Source: Polyporus tsugae (Eukaryota > Basidiomycota > Agaricomycetes > Polyporales > Polyporaceae). Taken from it: a stretch of DNA of 64,000 nt. Positions 49,297 through 60,712 of this stretch are shown here, piece by piece. A program made the position numbers and the translations under genes. Below the pieces are notes generated by a model. That model was not told the origin of the DNA. It did no database searches and saw only the letters and a list, made by a program, of their open reading frames with translations. Positions within the stretch are counted from its first letter, which is position 1. Every line of letters starts with the position of its first letter. The stretch is from NCBI GenBank assembly GCA_024305745.1, contig JAHRBS010000007.1, forward strand, positions 1,674,001 to 1,738,000. Reading direction: 5' to 3'.

Positions 49297-51883
49297 CTAT
49301 TTTTGTGAGCCTTGCTTATGATCTGTGAGGTCTGGATACAACTGTATGCCCACAATACGTTATGGATCAGCACTGTACGCTTCTGTATGCAATACACAGT
49401 TGGCCAACACCCACCTTCCCCGGGTTCATAATGTTTAGCGGATCAACCGCGTTCTTGATCGTCCACATCAGCTCTACGGTATCGACTCCCAGCTCGTCTA
49501 CCAAATACTCTTTCTTTCCCACCCCGACGCCATGCTCGCCGGTGCCTATCGCCCTAATTCAGCATCTCCGCAGAAGCCAGTGGAGCTTTGTGTCAACAAT
49601 GCTCACATGTTCCGTCTAGAGCGATGGCTCGATGCACGAGACGATGCACGGCATCTTCGACCGCCTTCAGCTCATCGTCGTTTTGGAACTTGATGAGTGC
49701 GTGGAAGTTTCCTGGAAGTAAACGTTAAGCGAGCGCCTACTGGCGGAACAGCAATGTCCACTCACCATCGCCTACGTGACCCACTATGGTAGCCCTCAAC
49801 TTCGACGCTGCCAAATCCTTCTTGGTCTCGTACACTAGCTCTGGTAAACGCGAGACGGGGACACTATGCACCCATCCAGCTTCAGAGTGCGTAAAGAAAG
49901 CGGCACGAGTAACTCACCAGACGTCCGTCGTCCACACCCTTGCGCCTTCCTCGCTCTGAATGGTGCTGGTTAGCGCATACTTCCGGTTGTCCCATAGCTC
50001 TTCCGCCTCCCCTTCGGTGCTGGCAAACTCGAAGCTATTTGCACCGTGCTCTAAGACGGTCTTTTGGACACTCTGAGCTGTGGCCGCGATAGCGGACGGA
50101 TCGCCTTGGATCTTGAAGAATAGGGTGTCATAGACGGGGTACTGTTTCGACACGAGACCTACAGCGTTGCTTGCGGCCATCACTGTACCGGTCAAAAAGC
50201 TGGGTCAGCGGGGAGATCGCCGCGATGAGGCGAATGGAGCGCATCCCACTTTGGTCGTCCATCAACTCGACACATTCTGATCAGAGCTAAGTCGTCAATA
50301 TTTCAATGTATGCGATGGACATCACGAGGAATCACATACGTATATGCGGACCTGCGGGCGAGTTCAGAATCTGTTGCACCGCACTGACAGCCTTCTCGAC
50401 GTTTGGAAACTGGGCCATTGCAACCTTAGTTGGAACCACTGGTGCAAGCCTCAATGTCGCTGGTCAATGGAAACACTCGTAAGGCAAAGGCCCCTCCATC
50501 CGAGTCAAGCGAGACACACTCGCCTTCCGTCACGATCCCCAACGTGCCTTCAGCACCAATGAAGAGTTTCGTCATGTCGACTCCTGCGGAGGACTTCCGT
50601 GCACGCCGGCGGGTCTTGATGACCTTACCGTTCGGCAGGACAACAGTCTGACATAGCAGTCTTGAATACCTGTCGACCACATAGCATGCAATCGTGTACA
50701 CCTACAAAGTTGAGGAACCATTCGCCTCTTGCCGTGCCGTACCGTACGGCGTTGGCTGAAAGATATTTATCGTTCAGCCCCCTTCGCGAGTCATGATTGG
50801 AATATCTATGACTTACTCCCTGAACAGCCCGTGCCGATCATGCCGCCAATGGTCTGCATGGCGATTAGTTTGTGTCAAACTCATATGCATGCCGTCGCTA
50901 GGATGCTCACAGCGCCAGGCCCTGGGTCAAGCTTTGCAGTAAGTAAGCACTGCGTTGCACGAATGGCACCAAGTTCGCAGGGAAGAGCCTCACGGGAAAG
51001 AAGAGAGGTATGCCCTTCTCAGCCAGGAACGAATTGATGTCTTCCCATCGTGCACCCGATTGACAGACGAGGTCGCTGTCATCCTCTGCGCATACATAGC
51101 CGAGTCAGTGGGACGAAGGGAGAACATACAATATTTCGCACCGTGGATCTCTAATATTTTGTTCATTCCTGACATGTCCAGGCAGATGCTGCCTGATGGG
51201 TACTGCGGCACTCCGAATCAGATTTCGTTCAGGTTAGATGCGTGTTCGCGGAGAAAACTTACGCCGGAGCAGTGGCCTTCCAGACTGGTCGCTCCGCTGT
51301 ATGGGACGATGGGAACCCGGTACTTCCGTGCGATATTCACGGTCGCGACGACGTCTTCCGTGTTTTCCGGACGGACGACCACGGAATGCGGAGATTCCGG
51401 ATGATACGAGTTCTCCGAAGATCCATAAGCCTTGAGCACCTTGGGATCCAAGGTCGTCGCCCCCGGCCCATCCAGAGCGGCTTGCAACTCCTGGATGGCT
51501 AGCTGCAGCTCCTCGCGTGACGCGTATTTTGGCGTCGTGGAATCCAAGGTACCTGGTAGAACATTGTGAGCTTTGACTTTATCCTTGCCACCTGCTGGTT
51601 GCGCTGCGTCGAGATGCAGTGTGGGGCTAGAGATATGATAATACACAGCGGTAGCCGCGAGCACGAGCCCAACACCAACAACAGCACGCTGCAGATTCCC
51701 AGCTAGAGCCTCTCCGGAGGAGAGTGTGTGGTTGACAGAGGCCCCGGTGGACACTTCACGGCTGAAGGCATGACTCGTGTGACGTGGGACAGCATGGCGG
51801 GTAGTAGCGAGCAACGTTGGACGCAACGCGCACCGCGAACGCGTCGAACAGTTGTGAAGCGAGCGGTGCAGGATTCGGTCCAT
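49297..51883 (-). CDS. DLD1: D-lactate dehydrogenase (cytochrome), mitochondrial
   Basis: Predicted 598 aa, 14 exons: 51263-51883, 51142-51202, 50994-51085, 50911-50931, 50817-50853, 50706-50755, 50524-50647, 50340-50459, 50250-50276, 49918-50182, 49766-49863, 49607-49711, 49415-49545, 49297-49341. A presequence is followed by a membrane helix (about 60-80). The FAD-binding PCMH domain has [58 protein letters not shown] and LGIVTEATLRLAP. The C-terminus has the substrate motif CTGEHGVG and ends near [12 protein letters not shown]. The enzyme oxidises D-lactate and passes electrons to cytochrome c at the inner membrane. The intron between exons 7 and 8 uses a GC donor (AAG|GCGAGT). Exon 4 is 21 nt. 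Confidence 0.93.
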
Positions 51884-52249
51884 CTGTGAAGTTGCTGGGA
51901 GGAGAGGTAGACACCCGGGGAATCCGCGGTACTACTTATTGCAGGCCGTTGCGATTAGTCATGACGCAATTTGTGTGATCCCGTAAGTTCCGTAACGTCA
52001 ATTGTCCACTCGTGACATACATCTCTAAACGTGGGATCCCGTGCGCTGGCATTTTGGGAGCTTGGTTGCAGTCGGATTGTCACTCGCCGGGATAACGATC
52101 ATGACGGAGATAGGACGATGTTTAATGGAGAGAATTCAAAGCGATGGCGGACAGACGCGCTTACTTGAAGCACTCCTTCTCAATCACAGGTTACGCTTGT
52201 TGCGAAGGGAGGAATGTAGATGATTATAATGGGATAGTGTAATATGCGT
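51884..52249. other. Intergenic: DLD1 promoter and uL15m 3' flank
   Basis: 366 bp with no gene seen; both neighbours are on the minus strand. Confidence 0.5.
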
Positions 52250-53204
52250 CTACTTCGCCTTGTCGTACTCCTGGGTCTTGAATGTGAGAAGTTGCTTCGA
52301 AAGCGACTTCCAGCGCTCTTCCACCATCGGCATCTTGCCCAGCGCAGTGGGTGCAAGGTAACCCCGATTCCGCCATGAAGTGTACCACACTGTTACCGGA
52401 ATGAGCGCACCGGTGAATGGGAAAGGAAAACATCCACGTACAGATGTCGTTCTTGCGCGTAGGCGCGGCCTGTGTGCGTTCGGTGTTGTCCTTGACGCAG
52501 TCGCGCAAAGCAAGGTCGTTGTAGTATTTGCAGAAAACAGAACCGCCATTCTTCTCAACAGCACGAATCGCGCTTTGTGAAGCGCGTGAAGGGGTAATAT
52601 GAATGGCGGACTTCAAGTGCTGGGCACCCTAGAGAATCTTCGCGTTAGGGAAGCACGACGTAGAACGGGGTTCGACTCACATTGCCCAAGAGCTTGATGC
52701 CGTCGTGCACTTGGTGAATGCATCCACTCAACAACAACTCCCGCGCGGTAATGGGCTTGTCCGGTGACGAAGTGAGGCGACCCGTGTCGATCCAGTGCTG
52801 TAAGCGGTCCAGGTTGACAGGTGCATACGTCTTCTGGTTTCTACAGGAGACCAAGCACCTTCAGGACCCAACCATGAATGCACAGAAAGATATAACACGC
52901 ACTGATTCACGAAACCGGTCTTTGGGAAACGCTTTACAATGGTTGTCTGACCACCCTCAAAGCCAGCTTTCGGCTTTCCATTCCCTGCACGAGCCTTCTG
53001 ACCCTTGTGACCACGTCCAGAGGTCTTACCGAGACCAGAGCTGCGACCGCGACCCAGCCGTTTTTGCTGCAACGCGAACGTTAGGGAGGGGACGCCGCAA
53101 GGGGAAGCCAGTCATACCGTTGTCTGCGAGCCAGGCGCAGGCGAAAGGTTGAACAGGTGGACGCGACGAGATGTCGCCTTTAAGCGCGAGGCCACACCAG
53201 ACAT
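52250..53204 (-). CDS. Mitochondrial large-subunit ribosomal protein uL15m
   Basis: Predicted 245 aa. Exons: 53118-53204, 52903-53066, 52681-52840, 52442-52628, 52250-52389. A presequence ([16 protein letters not shown]) leads into the bacterial L15 opening [39 protein letters not shown] and the [15 protein letters not shown] block. The start was chosen because only this ATG puts the presequence in frame with [10 protein letters not shown]. The longer upstream frame on the same strand runs out of phase. The C-terminal half ([29 protein letters not shown]-like GIKLLGNGAQHLK) matches the L15 mid-domain. A mitochondria-specific tail follows. The protein is part of the 54S mitoribosome. Confidence 0.92.
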
Positions 53205-53485
53205 CTCTTAGTGACCGAGCCCCAGTAAAAGAGAAGAAGGAGGGCCGGCCGCTGACTTGTTGAAAGGCTTGGGTTGGTGTCGAGGACAAGGTGCCACTGG
53301 CAGATGTTGCCTATTTCGGGGCGAAACGCTGGCCTCGTGGATTTGCCGCCCGTAGAGACAGGTCCATCGGATGGACGCCGGACTGCCTCCTCGGCCTAGG
53401 CCAGCGCCGAATATATCTCTCATCCCTTCTAATCTCCTCTGCTGCTTGTCTGGTGGGCTGCTCAGCGCAAACACGAACGTAGAGC
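53205..53485. promoter_or_regulatory. Bidirectional promoter, uL15m / 5'-nucleotidase-like
   Basis: 281 bp between divergent start codons, pyrimidine-rich before the plus-strand ATG. Confidence 0.5.
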
Positions 53486-56308
53486 ATGTCGGCGCTCAAC
53501 ATTCTCCACTTCAACGATGTCTATCGTGTGCAGCCTTTCAAACTCCAGCCCAAGTCTCCGGAGACGATTGATGTGACCCAGTGGGCTGCCATGCTCGACG
53601 ATCTAAGAGATCAGTGGCCATTGAGGGACGACGGGAAGCGAGACGGCTTGGTACTCTTCTCTGGAGATGTGTTCAGCCCATCGGTGGAAAGCTCCGTTAC
53701 GAGAGGAAGTCATATGGTTCCCGTGATGAACACAATCGCCCCAGATGTTTCGCTCACAGGTGAGCCTTCCGTTCAAACTCCATGAGATGGTTCGCAGCCT
53801 CACATATTTTGTCATTAAGGAAACCATGACTTCGACTTTGGTGAGGAACTTCCTCGTTTACCGTGCTACGCCGTGCAAGACATTGGTGCTGCCTTTAGGG
53901 TACCCTCATCTGTCCAACCTGATCCAAGATACAAACTTCGTTAGTCTTCGCCTGTGTTGAATCAACATACATCATTAACCCTTGGGAACAGCCGTGGATT
54001 TTGAGCAACATCGTTAACACCGACACGTCTCGAGTCCCAGAGCATCTCCTTGAGTTCGTTGTCTTCGAGCGTGCAGGTATTCGTGTAGGCGTCATTGGGC
54101 TCGTAGAGAAGTAAGATCCAGCACTCCTGCGTCTTTTGTTCGGGATAAAACCGATGCTAAGGATGTCGTATCTTTGCAGAGAATGGATTGCTACCGTTTC
54201 CACATGGCCGTCGAACTTCCAGTACAAGGACATGACCGAAGTCGCTCTCGACCTCTCAAAGCGTCTACGGGATCCCAACGGAGAACACAACTGTGACCTG
54301 ATTATTGCCCTTACCCATGCTAGGTACGTGCTTCTCCACGATTGCATGCTCAGATGGCTCATGCATCGACTTCTTCAGAGTGCCTAACGTAAGTTTGTGC
54401 TCCCTCGGGACGTACCATCGCTCACCTGCCGAATGCGTTGTCAGGACATCGCGCTTGCTAAGAAGATCAACGCCCTTTCACCGTCCGCGCAGGAGAAGAC
54501 TCCGATCGACAATCTCCATGGTGTTGACATCATCTTCGGGGGACACGATCATCTTTACTATGTTTCGAAGGGCGTGACTTCATGGGAGAATTATGACCTG
54601 AATCAAGACGTCCTTGGCGGAGAACAGGACCATGGAGACATCCTCGTCATCAAGAGCGGTACGGACTTCAGGGATGTCAGTGAGCTGAAGCTAGAACTCG
54701 CGGATACCCCGGAAGGCAGCATACGAAGGAAGGTCATCAAGACCATTAAAGGTACAGCAATGGCGGACATGATTTCAATTTTGAGAGCTAAAAGGCAGCG
54801 CAGGGAAACATCTCGAAACGAAAGCAGACTACAGGAAGCATCAATATTTGGCGGAACTCCTCAAAGACGTCCTGTCGTCCGTCTCCTCTGCTCTCAAGGC
54901 GCCAGCGTGCAAGAGCGCTGTGGAACTGGACCTACGCTCATCTCTCATCCGCGTGCAAGAGGTAAAGGGCTATTCTTCTAGATGGCCTGATTACCTTGTA
55001 CTGAGGATAGTGACTAGACTGCAGCGGCGAACTGGTTCGCCGACGTTCTCCGTCATGCGTATGATGACGCCTTGTGTCTTCAAACCGGAGGTGGTTCCGA
55101 CGGTGTCTTCATTTGTGCTGGGACCCTCCGCGGAGACTCGATATATGGGCCCGGCTTGATCACACTCGGAGATATTCTTGAGATTTTACCGTTTGAAGAC
55201 CCAGTAGTTGTCTTGGAGTTGGATGGTGAGACCATTTGGGCGGCACTGGAAGCGTCACTCGAGACATGGCCTGCGCAGGAAGGGTAAGCACGAATCCCCG
55301 CTAACTCGTCTAGTTCTCATATCCTTTTCAGGCGTTTCCCCGTCATCTCTGGCTTCCGCGTTTCATGGGACTCACGCCGACCTCCAGGCCAGCGCGTCCT
55401 CGGAGTCTGGCTTCTGCAAGAGCAATCCAGCGGGAGCACGTGCAACTCGGGATCCAGTACGCCTACAACGCCAACACAGAGCGGCTATGCATCGCCCCAG
55501 CGAGGAGCCTCTGCATCATCCTCGACATCGAGCCTATTGCAGAACACAGCTTATCAGTCGACGCCGACCCTTGTCGATGGGGAGCCCATTCAGCGCGTCA
55601 AGGGTGGCAGAATGTACAAGATCGTCACGCGAGAATACATGGCGCAGGGACATGACGGCTTCCTGCCTCTCAAGGGCAACAAGTACCTTGTGGATGATGA
55701 GAGCGGTCAGCTAATGAGCGCCATTGTGCGCAAATACCTACTGGGTATGTGCCCGGTGAATCCACATCGCACGACGCATACCCTGATGCACCCCTTTCAC
55801 AGGCTGCCGCTTCGTCAATCGTCTCTCGCGCCTGGCGAACACGCACGTCTTGAAGCTCCTCGACCCCGAGACACCCGCGGTCGTCTCGCGCGAGAAAGCC
55901 CGTCAGTCCCACGCCGCGCGCCGCTCGCGCTCCAAGTCCAAGGATAAGCTCTCCGGGGCACGCTCCAAGAGCCCGGCGCACATGCTTAGGGACGCGATAC
56001 CACGCGCGATGAGCCCTTCGCGCATCGGCGACATGTGGAGGCGCGTCGCGGGCGCCGCTCTGCACTGGTCTCGCGGACATTACCGCGACAATCTGCGCAT
56101 ATCCGGGCGGGAGCACATGAGCGACGTTGACTGCTTCGATGGTGCGAAGGTGAGGAGGGGTGGATCCGAGAGGGAGGAAGCAAAGGTCGAGGACGAGCTC
56201 AAGGAGGGCAAAGGAGGAGAGAAGATCGAGTTGGCTGACTTTGAGGAAGATCTAGTGACTATTTACCCGGTAGTTGACGGTAGGTTGAAGGACGAGGGGA
56301 GGAAGTGA
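53486..56308 (+). CDS. 5'-nucleotidase-like metallophosphoesterase, probably cytosolic
   Basis: Predicted 755 aa, 11 exons: 53486-53759, 53820-53840, 53899-53939, 53992-54110, 54180-54323, 54379-54388, 54445-54751, 54795-54961, 55018-55283, 55332-55744, 55803-56308. The calcineurin-like domain has the metal motifs ILHFNDVYR, FSGDVFSPS, GNHDFDFG, ALTHAR and FGGHDHLYY. The 5'-nucleotidase C-terminal domain has NWFADVLRHAYD, LQTGGGSDG, GDILEILPFED and VLELDGETIWAALEASLE. Unlike secreted UshA/CD73 relatives there is no signal peptide. A basic, Ser/Arg/Lys-rich extension of about 150 residues follows the catalytic core. Exons 2 (21 nt), 3 (41 nt) and 6 (10 nt) are very small. Substrate cannot be set from sequence alone. 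Confidence 0.88.
54379..54388 (+). other. Predicted 10-nt micro-exon in the 5'-nucleotidase-like gene
   Basis: AGTGCCTAAC lies between TTCTTCAG and GTAAGT. It supplies the R-V-P-N residues between THAR and DIALAK, matching the R(V/M)PND pattern of the family, and restores phase 0. Confidence 0.75.
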
Positions 56309-56501
56309 GATAGCGAAATGAAATAGTCCAAGTGTAGTACCCATGGCCGGAGAAGTAGCCTGCAAATATCCTGCTTTACCTACGTAGATAGCAGAGTGTT
56401 GTGAATTATCGGACGTATATTGTACAGTGATGGTACAGTGTCCCCCAGTCCAATGTTCGGCTCTAAGCGAATCAGCCCACCATCCCATTCTCAGTGTCCC
56501 G

Positions 56502-57195
56502 TCAATGAGGGACGACTGGTGGAGTTTCTGGCACAGGAACGGTTGGTGCGGGATCTCCTGTTACAGTCCTTGCATAGTGCGCGATCAAACCAACAACAGA
56601 GCCTATGCCTGCTCCACCGAGAATCACTGCAGAAATAACATGAGGGAGGCTCATCTAGTTAAATAGACATGGGACTCACGGTTTATGCTGTTTGCCCTCT
56701 TCCAGAACAGTGCAGGCGTTATCACGGCGAACAGGATGCCGCCAATGGTGGAGTGGTCATCCGCTCGGATAGAAGACGTCTGACCAAGGTCAATAGCACC
56801 GATGAAACATGTATACAGAATTGATTGCGATACAACTCACGTCGTAGGCAGTACGGAACCTCCTTATCCTGACCTTTTCTGGGTTCGAGTATGCCGAGCG
56901 AGCATACTCGAAAGCCCCACCTCCAACGATACCTACAAACAAACATATGGGTAAGGCGCAAAAGGCCAGATGAATGGAACGCACCGAGAGACCCTCCCAT
57001 CCAAATTGCGCGGAGCAACCGGTTCACGTTGATATGAGATCGTCCATAGCGCGTTGTTGCGAACACGGTGTACACCACAGGCGTTAGCAGAGACGCAAAC
57101 TGGTAGCCCTTCGTCATTCCCCTGCGGACGAAATATTCGATATCTGCATTGTGTGCTTGCGTGGTGGCGGCGTCAGCAATGAGGTCGTCGGTCAT
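56502..57195 (-). CDS. Unrecognised four-helix membrane protein, Gly-rich
   Basis: Predicted 175 aa. Exons: 56985-57195, 56841-56932, 56680-56779, 56502-56626; all phases agree. Four hydrophobic segments lie near residues 30-50, 62-82, 108-126 and 134-152. Glycine-rich turns appear at WMGGSLGIVGGGAFEY and ILGGAGIGSVVGL, and RADDHS precedes helix 3. The C-terminus is Pro/Val-rich and soluble. The pattern of paired Gly-rich helices is reminiscent of the Tim17/22/23 and complex I NDUFA11 superfamily, but I do not recognise the family and make no functional claim. The gene is divergent from TEL2 over 127 bp. Gene structure is well supported; function is open. Confidence 0.75.
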
Positions 57196-57322
57196 CGTTG
57201 GGGAGGATGGTAGAGGTCACAAGCAAAGACGCCACCCCCGGTCCCGCGCTCAACTTCACTTCGCTCCCTACCACGCCCACCCCGCGCCCACCCACACCGT
57301 CCCTCCCCGCTCCTTTGCCGAA
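57196..57322. promoter_or_regulatory. Very short bidirectional promoter, membrane protein / TEL2
   Basis: 127 bp between start codons. It is C-rich on the plus strand. Both genes' 5' UTRs and core promoters must fit or overlap here. Confidence 0.55.
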
Positions 57323-60300
57323 ATGTCCGCTGATTTTGCAGATGCAAGCCTGACGCAGATACGGGAGACAATATCTCGTCTGCAATCCCCCATTCCTGAT
57401 CTGCCGACTCTCCTCTCCCTCCTGGCCGCGCCCCTCGCATGCATTGGACTCCTACCCCCGCGCTTCAGGCAATACAAGGTTTCTCAACTAGACAATAAAG
57501 CGTTCAATGTTCAACGACACATTCCGCCGTTACAAAGGGCCCTTCTAGAGCACGTAATCCCGACCTGGGAACCGCTTCTCATGCAAGAATCCTCGTACGA
57601 ACTGGTGGAGCAGTACTTCTGCCCCGATGCCATGTCGTTTGCTTCCCCGGCAGCAGGTCAAATCGCACTGTACGCATATTCCACCTTGCTGTCGGTGCGC
57701 TTGCAAGACCACGCTGTGCGCTTGCTAGCTAAGCTATGCAAAGCTTACCCTATCGACGTGCTGCATTCTGTTTTGTTCCCCGGTGGCGACACGTCCGGAA
57801 GGCACCCAATTACTTGGGAGGACTGTGTACGAGACGTTGTAGCGGTACCCGCCAAGGTCGCGAACTACATGGGTGACCGACGCGACATGTCATCCGTACT
57901 GGAATTCGGGCCATACTACGCCAACGTAAGTGTCCGGACGGAAACTCTCATATTCACTTCCTGTGCTAAAACGACTCCAGGTATGTTTTGTGTTTGTAGT
58001 TTGTGAAGTAAATGTTGATGCTTTGGATGCACATGCACAGAACGAGTAGCGTCCATCGCCTACCTGATCGGCAAGCTAGTCAATGTCGGAGTGTTCTCCC
58101 CTTCCGTTCCCATATCCCCAGCCCAACCTTCTTTCTTCCGGAGCACTCTGGCGACCATCCGTGTTCGGCTCACAGGGACAAGTTCTCAGAAGTACTCAGC
58201 TTTCTGGCTCAAGTTACTTGGTTCCCTTCCCTCCTCACAAGCCTTGAGGTCGGTGCTAACTTCGCTGCTCTCTTGTTTGAGAGTCGAGGACACTGCGCTC
58301 GATCCTTCTACCCACTCAAGAGCACTAGTGAAGCAAGAAGCGCAACTACTGAGATCACTGATCGGACCCCTCACGAGGGCAAATACCGAGCTTTCGGAGT
58401 GTATCAGCGCAGTTGCGCTGGGTCGTACATGGAGCGAGGGTCATGCAAGGGTCTTCGCGTGTTGGGCTGCAGGTGCCCAAAGAGGGGATAGAACAAGAGA
58501 AGGTGACCGATTTGAAGCTCTTCCCTAGAGTTCTTGCGTTCTTACTTCGATCCGCTAGGTCTGGATGTCCTTTTCGCGAAGGTCATCGACCTGTGGACCG
58601 ATGCCAACCACATCAGGCATGCATTGCTTTCCCAGCACAAATGTATGTTCCGAGTTTCCACGTACATGTCCTTTCAGTCGATGACGAAGCCACAGACCTT
58701 ACGGCGCTGCTCCTTCTCACCATCAAATATTCCCCTGCGCCATCTCCTGTTCATGAACTGGCCCTGTCGCCGCCATTCATCCAGTCAATATCTACGTATA
58801 TCTCACACCTGGATCCTTCCGTGCGAAGATGTGGGATGTTGGTGGCCGAAGAAGTGGCTCGTGCGTCAGGAAGAACGCTCGACTTCGGCGAATGGGAGGG
58901 GGGTGACCAGGGAAAGGCTTGGTGCAGACAGCTGAGGGAGCTGCTCAAGGAATGCGATGCGGACGTCGATGATATAACAGAGGAAGAGCCGGAATATGTC
59001 ATCCCACCTGAGACGCAGCCATCTCTGGTGGACGTGGAGGAATCCACCTCGAGCACCATCGCCATTCAAGCACCAGCCTCCGGGTACGACTCCGACGATT
59101 CCCTTACAGGATACGCCTCCCCTGTGTCATCACGGTCTGCGTCTCCGACTCCGTCCGAGTTGGCTGAGATTGAGAAGGATCCTACTCTGCGCGTCGGCAT
59201 CAAGAAGGTGCCTCGGCCAGTGTATCTCGCACAGCTCGGTGAGTTGGTCCGGCCGACAGGTGGGCTTCAATCTGGCGACGAGCAAAACAATGCGGCGAAG
59301 ATCGAGGTGGCGCTGGAGGTTGCCGAAGAACTGATACGGCGCAAGAGTGGTTATGGAACGGAGCTTGGTACATCCATGTCCTTTTGTGGTCACATGAAAG
59401 TTCTGTTGACGGTCACTTCTCAGAGGAAAACGCTGCCAACCTCGTGTACGGCTTCATAGGTCTCCAGGACAACTACGACTTGGAAGGTTTTAGTCAGAAA
59501 CGACAGGCTGCTCTGAACGCGCTCGTTGCCTGCTGTCCTCGAAAAGCTGCGCCGTATGTAATTTATGCTGTTTTTGGTGGTCGCAATGTTGATTTTAATC
59601 TGCAACGTTTGGACAGCACGATCATCGAACAGTTCTTCACAAACCAGTACTCCACCGATCAGCGGTTTGCCATGCTCAATGCACTGGGCCTTGGTGCACA
59701 GGAGCTGGCCTCCCTTCCCGTCCCAGAGCTCCCCGGTCGGCAACCCCTCCGATCCGAGAAAACCGCCTTCCCTAGCAAACAGCTTCCGCCCTCACTCCAC
59801 AGGAAGTACCTTACAGCGGGTGATCAGCTGAACACCAATGATCCTATTCACCTCCTTCTCGACGGGATCAGCCAACTCGCGGTCGAGAAGAGCAAGGACG
59901 CCACCGCTCACAAAGTACCAGAATTCGTCCGCGAGCGCGACCTGCGCATCCGTGGACCCGCAAAAGTCACTGAGGTCTCCTCCACGTCAACCCCCGCCCG
60001 TACCGCCCTCATGAAGGCGCTCAAGAATGCGGGCTCCGGTCATCCGCAACTCACAACACTCACCGACGTTGCTGCCGAGTTCTTTATCTGTCCCCTGATC
60101 AACCGCTTCTGGCTCCTCCTCCGAGACGAACAGACGCGAGAGGAGCGTACCGCTCACCAGCCGCTCTTGCACCGGTACCACGGCGCAGGGACCGGACTAG
60201 TGCTCTCCGGGCTCGTTCTCGGGCGCATGCTCGAGACTCTCGCGGTACTCGTGCACGCAGCGCGCAACGCCCGCGAATGGCTTGCCGTCATCGCTCCGGA

Positions 60301-60712
60301 CGCGCTGGAGCTTGCCATGACCCTGGGCACGCGCCCCGTTTCGCGCGGAGAGGGCGTGGACGATAACGACGGTCCCGGACGAGAAGGGAAGTCAGGTCTC
60401 TCGGGAGAAGGCAATGGCGGCAAAGAAGCTGCCCTCCTCACGGCAACCCTCGAACTCGCTCTCATCGTGTTGGATGGATGCCTCGATCTCGACGGCGGAC
60501 GATCGCTCGGCCTGGAACATACCGCGCTTCTCATAGGATCTGGCGAGTGGGCTGGCAAGGTCTTCGGTAGCCTGGAGGACGGTGCGAAGGTGCTGGGAGG
60601 TGGCGGCACACAGGAAGTCCGCTTACGCCGTGCAGCAGCGGCGGTGGTTCTCAAGGCGGACGAGCTGACATCAAAGTGGAGGAGGTCGATGGTTGATATG
60701 TCAGTGATGTAA
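57323..60712 (+). CDS. TEL2: TEL2-like subunit of the TTT complex
   Basis: Predicted 1039 aa. Exons: 57323-57980, 58041-58472, 58529-58642, 58678-59367, 59424-59553, 59617-60712. Alpha-helical repeats run throughout. The conserved Tel2 block is HLDPSVRRCGMLVAEEVAR...LDFGEWEG (about 445-480). The C-terminal conserved region begins ENAANLVYGFIGLQDNYD and FSQKRQAALNALVACCP, followed by FFICPLINRFWLLLRD and a helical end. Tel2 with Tti1 and Tti2 guides Hsp90-dependent folding of TOR, ATM, ATR and other PIKKs. An acidic/Ser-rich linker sits mid-chain. Intron 59554-59616 (63 nt) is in frame and free of stops. A GTAAGT at 57926 is best read as coding, since splicing there breaks the frame. Confidence 0.85.

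Noticed and set aside
51193..51265. A second GC-AG intron in DLD1
   Set aside because: First reading suggested a GC donor, but a canonical GTAAGT donor with the acceptor at 51203-51204 adds Y-P-S-G and matches the family's GYPSGSIC sequence.
38808..53204. A mitochondrial gene cluster (mL46, YME2, DLD1, uL15m)
   Set aside because: The products act in unrelated mitochondrial processes and are interleaved with non-mitochondrial genes. This looks like chance; mitochondrial genes are common.
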